Positions 17,120 through 23,232 of a DNA stretch of 42,361 bases are shown piece after piece (position 1 is the first letter of the stretch; each line of letters starts with the position of its first letter). A program made the translations under genes and the position numbers. A model generated the notes under the pieces. It saw only the letters and a program-made list of their open reading frames with translations. It was not told where the DNA came from and ran no database searches. The DNA is taken from NCBI GenBank assembly GCA_029101345.1, contig JAQXQU010000060.1:1-42361 (forward strand). Direction: 5' to 3'. This stretch comes from Erysipelotrichaceae bacterium (GTDB taxonomy: Bacteria > Bacillota_I > Bacilli_A > Erysipelotrichales > Erysipelotrichaceae).

Positions 17120-18400
17120 ATGAATGAATATCTAATTAAGAATGTCAATATTATTGATGGTACAAGAAATATGGAGGTCAAAGAAGGCTTTGATATTCTG
17201 GTAAGGAATGGAATCATTGAGAAAATTGGCAAAGACATCGCATTTGAAGGAAACATCATTAACAAAAGAAATACCTACGTAATGCCGGGACTGATTAATA
17301 TGCATGTCCATTTGCCAGGATCCGGCAAGGTTGGTGGAAAGAAGGTGGCTGACCTTAAATCACTTATTTCCTTTATCAAATCAAATCCCATTACTAAGGA
17401 AATAGCTGTCATGATAGAACATAAAGGAGCGATGCTGGAACTATTATCCGGTGTTACGACAGTCAGATCAGTGGGTGGGATTGGAAACTGTGATAGCATT
17501 TTGGCAAAACGTGTTGCAAAAGGCAAAACAGATGGTCCAAGAATAATGGCAGCTAATGAAGCGATCTGTGCACCTGGTGGCCATATGGAAGGAACTGTAT
17601 CACGAGCTGCTCCTACAGTTGAGGATGCAGTAGGAATGGTAGAAGAAATAGCTGGTTCAGGAGCTGATTTGATTAAGCTGATGATTACAGGCGGTGTCCT
17701 TGATTGCAAGGTTGTTGGACATCCTGGTGACCTTAAGATGTCCAAGGAAATGGTTTCAGCTTGTTGCAGGAAGGCTCATGAATTGGGATTAAAGGTTGCG
17801 GCACATGTAGAAGGTCCTGAAGGTATGGAAATAGCTGCCGAGTGTGGTGTAGATACAATTGAACATGGTGCTAAAGCATCAGAAATGGTCTTTGAATATC
17901 TCCAAGACCACAATTCTGCTCTTATCTGTACCTTATCACCAGCTATTCCTTTGTCAAAAATCGATCCTAGCAAGACTGGTTATGGTGAAGAATGCACTAT
18001 CAATACAAATGTCCTGCTCGAAGGAATGATTGAGACAGTTAACAAGTGCCTGAAAAAGGGTATTCCGGTTGGTTTAGGAACTGATACTGGCTGTCCGTTT
18101 GTAACTCATTATGATATGTGGCGTGAGCTCGTATACTATACAAATTATATAGATGGTGTCGATAATCGTTTTGCCATTCATACAGCAACTGCTATCAATG
18201 CGAAAATTCTAGGACTTGATAATGAAGTGGGGACAATTGAGGAAGGAAAGTCAGCTGATCTTCTCTTTGTCAAAGACAATCCTCTTGATAACTTAAAGAC
18301 CTTGAGGGAGCCGCTGCTGGTAATTGCAAGAGGTAAGATTTTTGAGGCCAAGAATAAGAAGTGCTTGGAAATAGATCAGGAACTTGATGCATTGATATAA
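17120..18400 (+). CDS. Metal-dependent amidohydrolase (prolidase/imidazolonepropionase-like)
   Basis: A 426-residue amidohydrolase-superfamily protein. The usual ligands are visible in order: MHVHLPG (HxH on strand 1), LIKLMITGG (bridging-lysine region), AAHVEG and TIEHGA (two more histidines) and GTDTGCPF (catalytic aspartate). The C-terminal KSADLLFVKDNPLDNLKTL closes the small beta domain. The pattern resembles the branch that hydrolyses Xaa-Pro or N-acyl amino acids, but the substrate cannot be fixed from sequence. No signal peptide, so it is cytosolic. It is monocistronic: a promoter precedes it, and its former downstream terminator is now split by the insertion sequence. Confidence 0.85.
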   Translation: MNEYLIKNVNIIDGTRNMEVKEGFDILVRNGIIEKIGKDIAFEGNIINKRNTYVMPGLINMHVHLPGSGKVGGKKVADLKSLISFIKSNPITKEIAVMIEHKGAMLELLSGVTTVRSVGGIGNCDSILAKRVAKGKTDGPRIMAANEAICAPGGHMEGTVSRAAPTVEDAVGMVEEIAGSGADLIKLMITGGVLDCKVVGHPGDLKMSKEMVSACCRKAHELGLKVAAHVEGPEGMEIAAECGVDTIEHGAKASEMVFEYLQDHNSALICTLSPAIPLSKIDPSKTGYGEECTINTNVLLEGMIETVNKCLKKGIPVGLGTDTGCPFVTHYDMWRELVYYTNYIDGVDNRFAIHTATAINAKILGLDNEVGTIEEGKSADLLFVKDNPLDNLKTLREPLLVIARGKIFEAKNKKCLEIDQELDALI

Positions 18401-18403
18401 AAT

Positions 18404-18419
18404 AAAAAACCTATCGCAA
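18404..18419 (+). terminator. Left arm and loop half of a terminator interrupted by the insertion sequence
   Basis: A-tract plus AAAACCTATC (18406-18415) and GCAA. Its partner GGTAGGTTTTGTTTTT lies at 19841-19856, on the other side of the element. Rejoined without the element and one CAA duplication they give a 10-bp stem (one T-G pair), loop GCAAAG, and T-runs in both directions, between the convergent amidohydrolase and btpA genes. Confidence 0.7.
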
Positions 18420-18442
18420 TGAACTGAACCCAGTTATTTGGA

Positions 18443-19177
18443 CTAAGTTAAGGAATGTTTTCTGTATTCTGCAGGAGACATTCCTTTTAATTTTGTCTTA
18501 ATTCTATCGTTGTTGTAGTAGTTTATATATTCATGTATTGAATCTATTAACTGCTCTGTTGTTTTAAACTCGAATTCATGGCCATAAAAGAATTCTGATT
18601 TCATAATCCCGAAGAAATTCTCCATGACAGAATTATCTAAGCAGTTGCCTTTTCTGGACATCGACTGTATTATTCCTTTTTCCTTTAGCCGGTTTTGATA
18701 AGGAACCATCTGATATTGCCAGCCCTGATCTGAATGAAGGATGCAGCCATTCGGACTTCTTCCTTCAAAAGCCTTATCAATCATCTCTTTTGTCTGATCA
18801 AATGACGGACTAGTCGAAACAGAATAGGATATTATTTCTAAATTATATAAATCCATAATTGGCGATAAATACACTTTACCACTTGTGATATGAAATTCCG
18901 ATACATCAGTTACCCACTTGGAATTAGGCCTATCGGCTTTGAAGTTCCTTTGCAATATATTCGGAGCTGCTTTACCCACGGTTCCTTCATATGATTTATA
19001 CCTGGATCTTCGAACAGGAGAATACAGTCCCGTTTTAGACATTAACCTTTTTACTTTCTTATGATCAATGCTTGCACCTTTGCTTCCCAGCTCCAAAGTT
19101 ATTCTTCCATAGCCATATCTTCTTTTATGCTTATGAAAGATATCGCTTATCAAAGCCATTAATTCAGCGTTCTTCAA
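18443..19177 (-). pseudogene. IS3-family transposase orfB (catalytic part), probably out of frame with orfA
   Basis: The DDE catalytic domain is intact: WVTDVSEF (first Asp), LHSDQGWQY (second Asp) and SVMENFFGIMKSE (Glu), with the N-terminal HKRRYGYGRIT. The frame is open back to 19339, and the residues upstream of the TTG used here (KEKVAAVDEPRLRYPS, LKAAGLSKSTCFYSR) are typical orfB N-terminal sequence, so the real orfB part is ~298 residues. In IS3 elements it is made as an OrfAB fusion by a -1 frameshift. Here one -1 shift from orfA leads into a frame that stops at 19246-19248, and orfB lies a further step away, so this copy is probably defective. Confidence 0.8.
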
Positions 19178-19331
19178 GTCTTTGCCATCCGCTGATCTGC
19201 TGTAGAAGCATGTTGATTTAGAAAGGCCGGCTGCCTTTAAAACGCTTATTGAAGGATATCGAAGCCTTGGCTCATCAACTGCTGCGACTTTTTCTTTCGT
19301 TGCTGGGCCTTCCTTTTCTGAACTAAGGCGT

Positions 19332-19787
19332 CTAGTTTTTTAAATGCCCATTCTCAATTCTTGATTCAAGATTTTCCTGTCCAGGTTTTTTAAGATATTC
19401 TTCCTGGGCTAAGTTCTCTTTCTTTTTAGCTGAAGCTTTGTTCATTGGAGGTTTGCCTCTTTTTCTTTCAACTATAGCATGTTCGTTTTCCTTATGCTCT
19501 TTGACCCATCTGGATAATGTGGAAGATTTCGGCAATCCGATATCTATGGACACTGATTTTATCGATTCTCCGTTTAACGCCCTTTTGACAGCTGTTTCTT
19601 TTTGAGGTTTTGTCCAATGAGTATACCCGTGTTTTAAAACATCCGGACCATGGCGTTTATACAAAGAGTACATATGCTGCATATCCGTTTGACTTATTGG
19701 ATATTTGCGAGATATGGCTCTATATCCGGTTCCGGTTTCTTCCATTTCCCTGCAGATCTGCAGCTTTAATTCATAATCATATTTCAT
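19332..19787 (-). CDS. IS3-family transposase orfA (DNA-binding part)
   Basis: About 151 residues from ATG 19787. Helix-turn-helix regions near GYRAISRKYPISQTDMQ and SIDIGLPKSSTLSRW bind the element ends in this family. The C-terminus has basic and Lys/Glu-rich stretches and ends ENGHLKN-stop. The last codons TTA AAA AAC TAG contain the slippery strings T-TTA-AAA and A-AAA-AAC, the usual -1 frameshift site of IS3 elements. AAGGGG, 10 bases before the ATG, is the likely ribosome site and lies in the arm of a terminator-like hairpin. Confidence 0.85.
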   Translation of the reverse strand: MKYDYELKLQICREMEETGTGYRAISRKYPISQTDMQHMYSLYKRHGPDVLKHGYTHWTKPQKETAVKRALNGESIKSVSIDIGLPKSSTLSRWVKEHKENEHAIVERKRGKPPMNKASAKKKENLAQEEYLKKPGQENLESRIENGHLKN

Positions 19788-19789
19788 AA

Positions 19790-19828
19790 AATAAAAACCC
19801 CTTAGTTGGAAGTCCAACTTCAGGGGTT
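19790..19828 (-). promoter_or_regulatory. Terminator-like hairpin at the IS end, upstream of orfA
   Basis: On the minus strand CCCCT-GA-AGTTGGA...TCCAACT-A-AGGGG folds into a long stem followed by TTTTTATTTT, immediately before ATG 19787. It would stop or shield transcription entering from outside and hide the AAGGGG ribosome site. Confidence 0.6.
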
Positions 19829-19840
19829 CAGTTCACAAAG

Positions 19841-19856
19841 GGTAGGTTTTGTTTTT
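19841..19856 (+). terminator. Right arm of the terminator interrupted by the insertion sequence
   Basis: GGTAGGTTTT followed by GTTTTT is the complement (one wobble) of AAAACCTATC at 18406-18415. It sits 8 bases downstream of the btpA stop, read on the minus strand. Confidence 0.7.
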
Positions 19857-19863
19857 AAAGGAA

Positions 19864-20682
19864 TTAAAGAGTTTTTCTGAATTCCTTGACAACAGCCATG
19901 AATTCCTTAACTCTGTTTTCATCAACAGCGTTTTCGAAGATGCCGTCTTTCTTGAATGTTGTAGCAACAATTGCGCCATCAGCAACTGTGAGCTGAGTAG
20001 CAATGTTATCCTTATTGCAACCGGTATTAGCGAAGATTGGAGTGTGCTTGACATTATCCTTAGCTTTCTTCAATACCTGAGTATCAGTAGATACACCAGC
20101 GTGCATACCAGAAACGCACATTGCATCTGGCTTGTGGTTGAATTCAGTAGACTTAGCAATTTCGCCAATGTCTCTGCCACCAAGGTATACTGCTGATTCT
20201 GGAACGATGTTATAGAACATTCTGACGTTCTGAGCACCAACCATGATTCTATGTCTAGCAGTATCACCAGCATGTGTGTTCCAAAGACCAAAGTCTGAAG
20301 CATATACACCTGAAACGATTTCACGGATATATTGAGCACCAGTAGCAACAGCCAGATCCAAAGATGCATCTGGATCCCATAAGCAGTTTACACCGTAAGG
20401 AATCTTGATTTCATCCTTTAAAGCACCAATGACATAAGCCATTGAAGATACTGTAACTGTTGGAACAGTAGTTTGGTATGGAAGTGAGAATTCATTTGAG
20501 AAAATCAGGCCATCAACGCCGCCATTCTGCAATGCATGAAGATCTCTTCTAGCACATTCAACAACCTTATCCATGCCACCTTCCTTATCGTAATCTGGAT
20601 CACCTGGCAGTGGCTGAAGGTGAAGCATTGAGATAATTGGCTTCTTGACGCCAAAGACCTCATCTAACCATGTAGTAGTCAT
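19864..20682 (-). CDS. BtpA/SgcQ family TIM-barrel protein
   Basis: A 272-residue protein of the BtpA/SgcQ family, with MLHLQPLPGDP near the N-terminus, GGVDGLIFSNEF, YGVNCLWDPDASLDLA, GAQYIREIVSGVYASD, and VSGMHAGVST and NTGCN near the end. In cyanobacteria BtpA affects photosystem I; in non-phototrophs the relatives (SgcQ) lie beside PTS or sugar genes and their reaction is not established. TIM-barrel folding suggests a sugar- or nucleoside-phosphate enzyme. A strong CAAGGAGGAA ribosome site precedes ATG 20682, and its codon choice is like that of highly expressed genes. Repeated TATGAA motifs and a cre-like AAACGTTT lie upstream, shared with the divergent membrane protein/DeoR pair. Confidence 0.85.
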   Translation of the reverse strand: MTTTWLDEVFGVKKPIISMLHLQPLPGDPDYDKEGGMDKVVECARRDLHALQNGGVDGLIFSNEFSLPYQTTVPTVTVSSMAYVIGALKDEIKIPYGVNCLWDPDASLDLAVATGAQYIREIVSGVYASDFGLWNTHAGDTARHRIMVGAQNVRMFYNIVPESAVYLGGRDIGEIAKSTEFNHKPDAMCVSGMHAGVSTDTQVLKKAKDNVKHTPIFANTGCNKDNIATQLTVADGAIVATTFKKDGIFENAVDENRVKEFMAVVKEFRKTL

Positions 20683-20778
20683 TCAATTTATTCCTCCTTG
20701 TTTATCATCCTTAATATACTTCATTTAAGATTCTATCTCTAGCTTGGTTTTGAATAATTCTTATAAGTATGCCAATAG

Positions 20779-20817
20779 TTCATATACTTTCAAAAATTCA
20801 TATACTGTTCATAAACG
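20779..20817. promoter_or_regulatory. Operator-like repeats between btpA and the divergent membrane protein gene
   Basis: TTCATATACT occurs at 20779-20788 and 20797-20806, with a third partial copy TTCATAAACG at 20808-20817 that runs into AAACGTTT. Such spaced repeats fit a DeoR-type site; the DeoR regulator two genes away is the natural candidate, and the AAACGTTT core resembles the cre-like sites of the ula promoters. Confidence 0.5.
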
Positions 20818-20886
20818 TTTTAGACAAATTATGATTTATATGTGTCATTTAATGATTTATATATAGAAATTAATCAATTAAAAGAA

Positions 20887-20892
20887 TATAAT
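20887..20892 (+). promoter_or_regulatory. Candidate -10 box for the membrane protein/DeoR pair
   Basis: TATAAT at 20887-20892 in AT-rich DNA, 25 bases before ATG 20917. No good -35 is seen at 17 bases. Confidence 0.4.
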
Positions 20893-20916
20893 ATAGGAGA
20901 TTTGGGAGGTTTTTCC

Positions 20917-21657
20917 ATGTTTAAGCATTATTCACCAAAACAAAAAGTTAAAACGGTAATTGACATTATTTTCTACCTGATCTTTGCTTATATGGTCATT
21001 TCTGTTGTCATAAACAAGGACTTTACGATCTCAGGCATTGCCTTTTTGATTATTGGCATTGTTTGTCTGGTCTTTGGCATCAGAAATGAAATATTGAAGC
21101 AGAAATACAATAAGGCCCTATTTACACTTAATTACTGCTGCAATCCTGATAAGGCTGAGGAACAGTATAATGAATTGGTTGAAAAGGACATTTTCAATAT
21201 TTATCGTGATGACCGTGCCCTTTTTGACATCATGATTGAACTTGAAAGAGGCAATCCAAAAAAGGTCTTGAAGATCATAGAAGATGATGACAAGAAGTTC
21301 TCAGCTAATGTTGAACTGCTGCTGATCAAGTTCTATTACCAGATGAGAGCACACTTGATGCTAGGCAATACCAAAGCCATTAATGAGATCTATAACGATG
21401 TCAAAAATATTGCAGCAATGAAGAAAAGGCCTAAGATCTTTTCTTATGATGAACTGGAAGGCATTCATCAATTAGCGCTAAACAACAAGGGAAGAGCTTT
21501 GGATTGTTTCAAGAAGATCAATACTATTCATATGAATCCTAAGGAAAAGAAGTTCATCCTTGAAAATCTGATTGCTTTGTCCAGTGGTCAGGATAAAGAG
21601 GATTATCAGGCAGAATATGATACATTGCTTCAGGTAATTGAAGATGAAAACAAGTAA
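20917..21657 (+). CDS. Membrane protein of unknown function with a helical cytosolic domain
   Basis: About 246 residues from ATG 20917, which has GGGAGG seven bases upstream; a GTG 75 bases earlier is in frame but lacks a ribosome site. Two adjacent hydrophobic helices (~residues 15-60) form a hairpin anchor. The remaining ~185 residues are helical and charged (NPDKAEEQYNELVEKD, KVLKIIEDDDKKFS, NNKGRALDCFKKI) and read like degenerate TPR-type helix pairs. I do not recognise a family. Its last 14 bases overlap the DeoR-type regulator, so the two are probably translated together. It may sense or scaffold for that regulator, but this is inference. Confidence 0.7.
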   Translation: MFKHYSPKQKVKTVIDIIFYLIFAYMVISVVINKDFTISGIAFLIIGIVCLVFGIRNEILKQKYNKALFTLNYCCNPDKAEEQYNELVEKDIFNIYRDDRALFDIMIELERGNPKKVLKIIEDDDKKFSANVELLLIKFYYQMRAHLMLGNTKAINEIYNDVKNIAAMKKRPKIFSYDELEGIHQLALNNKGRALDCFKKINTIHMNPKEKKFILENLIALSSGQDKEDYQAEYDTLLQVIEDENK

Positions 21658-22426
21658 GGCAGAAGTTGAAAAGCGCAGAATTGAAATCATGAAGGAGATT
21701 GAGGAAAAGACCTCTGTCTCTGTTGAAGAACTTTCTGCCAAATTTGAAGTATCTCCTGTTACTATCCGTCGTGACTTGCAATATTGGGAAGACAAGGGTG
21801 CCATTGAGAAGAACTATGGTGGTGCTACCTTGATTCAGGCATTTGTTGAAGACAAGGATTATGATAAGAAACGCTATATGCGAGCTATTGCCAAAAAGGC
21901 TGCGGAAATGGTTGAAGATGACGATGTCATCTTTATCAACTCATCAAGAACAGCTTTAATGGTTGTTGATTATATCAAGAACAAGCGGGCAACAATCATT
22001 ACAAATAATGCCCGGGCAATTAATTACACACCGGCTGCTGGTGTCAGTATCATCTTTACAGGTGGTGAGGTCAAGTTCCCGAAGAATTCCATGACAGGCG
22101 AATTTGCCATCTCTACACTAAACAGCATAACTGCCAACAAGTGTTTTATTGGCTGTAGTGGATTAAGCGAAAAAGGCATATCTACAGGCCTTATGAAAGA
22201 GACTTTAATCAACAAGACCATGCTTAGAAGAACCAAAGGCAAACGTGTTGTCTTATGTGATGCTGGCAAGATTGGCCTGCGCTATAACTTCGACTATTCC
22301 AATCTTGAAGACATTGACCTTATCATTACTGATGTCAGAGCTGATGATGAGGTGCTTGATAATATTGCCCGTATTCATGATGTAACCATTCATAAGGTAG
22401 AACCAATTAGAAATACGACAATCTGA
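21644..22426 (+). CDS. DeoR-family transcriptional regulator
   Basis: About 260 residues. The N-terminal winged helix-turn-helix is clear (EKRRIEIMKEIE, VSVEELSAKFEVSPVTIRRDLQYWEDKGAIEKNYGGA). The C-terminal DeoR sugar-phosphate sensor domain follows, with FINSSRTALMVVDYI, ITNNARAIN, FTGGEVK, GCSGLSEKGIS and VVLCDAGKIG. Such repressors respond to a phosphorylated sugar. It overlaps the upstream membrane protein gene; ATG 21644 is used, though TTG 21638 is possible. UlaR, the ascorbate repressor of enterobacteria, is in this family, so it could control the ula genes 8 kb away and/or the divergent btpA; the target is not shown by the sequence. Confidence 0.88.
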   Translation: MKTSKAEVEKRRIEIMKEIEEKTSVSVEELSAKFEVSPVTIRRDLQYWEDKGAIEKNYGGATLIQAFVEDKDYDKKRYMRAIAKKAAEMVEDDDVIFINSSRTALMVVDYIKNKRATIITNNARAINYTPAAGVSIIFTGGEVKFPKNSMTGEFAISTLNSITANKCFIGCSGLSEKGISTGLMKETLINKTMLRRTKGKRVVLCDAGKIGLRYNFDYSNLEDIDLIITDVRADDEVLDNIARIHDVTIHKVEPIRNTTI

Positions 22427-22441
22427 TTCTTGCTAAAAGGG

Positions 22442-22471
22442 AAAAATAGGACTAATATTGTCCTATTTTTT
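22442..22471 (+). terminator. Terminator after the DeoR regulator
   Basis: AAAAATAGGAC (22442-22452) pairs with GTCCTATTTTT (22460-22470) around loop TAATATT, with a T-run; 15 bases after the stop. Confidence 0.92.
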
Positions 22472-22503
22472 GTTATGTATCAGTTTTGCCTCCCAGATTA
22501 GAA

Positions 22504-22509
22504 TATAAT
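22504..22509 (+). promoter_or_regulatory. Candidate -10 box for the two small genes
   Basis: TATAAT between the preceding terminator and ATG 22535; no convincing -35. Confidence 0.4.
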
Positions 22510-22534
22510 CATAGATTAATTAATGGAGGATTAT

Positions 22535-22963
22535 ATGAATCGTTTGGAAATGATTGAAATAGATGAAGCCATCAAGGCTGGTGAAAGGGTACTTGATCGT
22601 CTTGATGAAGTCTATGATTACCTGTCCAGTGCTTCAAATTGGGGCATAGTAGATGCTCTAAGCAATGGCTTTATTACTGGAATTATCAAACATTCAAAGC
22701 TCAAGGATGCCCAGAAGGCGATGGATGAGCTGAAATATGAATTGAACGTCTTCAATAGTGAGCTTGATGATGTCAGAGTTGAAGATAACGTAGGGCAGGT
22801 TGAGATGTCGGATTTTCTAAAATTTGCGGATTTCTTCTTTGATGATTTCTTTGTGGATTTCCTAGTCTTGTCAAAGATCAATGAATCAAAGAAGAAACTT
22901 GAAACACTGGAGAATCGTGTTAATCGTTTAATGAATAGCTTATATGCTTTGAAAGGAAGATAA
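22535..22963 (+). CDS. Small helical protein of unknown function
   Basis: 142 residues from ATG 22535, which has GGAGG at 22525-22529. Heptad-like charged helices flank a glycine-containing centre (WGIVDALSNGFITGIIKHSK), and a striking aromatic/acidic run FADFFFDDFFVDF sits near residue 110. The C-terminus (KKKLETLENRVNRLMNSLYAL) looks like a coiled coil. No signal peptide or clear membrane span. It is followed after 2 bases by a small membrane protein, so the two likely form a pair, perhaps a membrane-associated complex. No family recognised. Confidence 0.72.
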   Translation: MNRLEMIEIDEAIKAGERVLDRLDEVYDYLSSASNWGIVDALSNGFITGIIKHSKLKDAQKAMDELKYELNVFNSELDDVRVEDNVGQVEMSDFLKFADFFFDDFFVDFLVLSKINESKKKLETLENRVNRLMNSLYALKGR

Positions 22964-22965
22964 AT

Positions 22966-23190
22966 ATGGAAATTATTATTGGAATATTTGTTTTACTGCT
23001 GGCAGCCAAGCTGATTGCTTTTGCCTTCAAGGTTGCCTATGGAATTGGTGTTGTCATCTTATCAGTGGTTATGTTGCCATTCATGTTGATATTTGCAATC
23101 GTCAAAGGTTTGGCTGGGCTATGTTTGCCAATAATTGCAGTCGTTGTCTTAGGGGCATTTTTGACAAGCAGGAATCGCAAATATGAATAA
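22966..23190 (+). CDS. Small membrane protein of unknown function
   Basis: 74 residues, almost entirely hydrophobic, with two to three possible helices (IIIGIFVLLLAAKLIAFAF, GVVILSVVMLPFMLIFAI, LCLPIIAVVVLGAFL) and a basic tail SRNRKYE. It starts 2 bases after the helical protein gene and ends at a strong terminator, so the two genes form one short transcript. Function unknown. Confidence 0.7.
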   Translation: MEIIIGIFVLLLAAKLIAFAFKVAYGIGVVILSVVMLPFMLIFAIVKGLAGLCLPIIAVVVLGAFLTSRNRKYE

Positions 23191-23216
23191 GGCAAGCCTG
23201 AGGGCTTGCCTATTTT
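23190..23216. terminator. Bidirectional terminator between the small membrane gene and fruA
   Basis: AGGCAAGCC (23190-23198) and GGCTTGCCT (23203-23211), loop TGAG, with T-run on the plus side; the convergent fruA ends at 23233. Confidence 0.9.
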
Positions 23217-23232
23217 TTATTATTATTTAATT

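Larger units (their letters stand above)
18420..19835 (-). mobile_element. IS150-like IS3-family insertion sequence, 1416 bp
   Basis: Both ends carry the imperfect inverted repeat TGAACTGAACCC...TTGGACT (18420-18445; complement at 19811-19835), with the TG...CA termini usual for this group. The element is flanked by CAA at 18417-18419 and 19836-19838, a 3-bp target duplication as expected for IS3. It contains orfA and orfB on the minus strand with the family's helix-turn-helix and DDE features. Insertion is in a terminator loop, and the coding frames carry an extra shift (see findings). Confidence 0.92.

Noticed and set aside
22618-22881. Minus-strand frame opposite the small helical protein gene
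   Set aside because: The plus-strand gene has a ribosome site and an operon partner; the opposite frame is a Lys/Ser-rich shadow.
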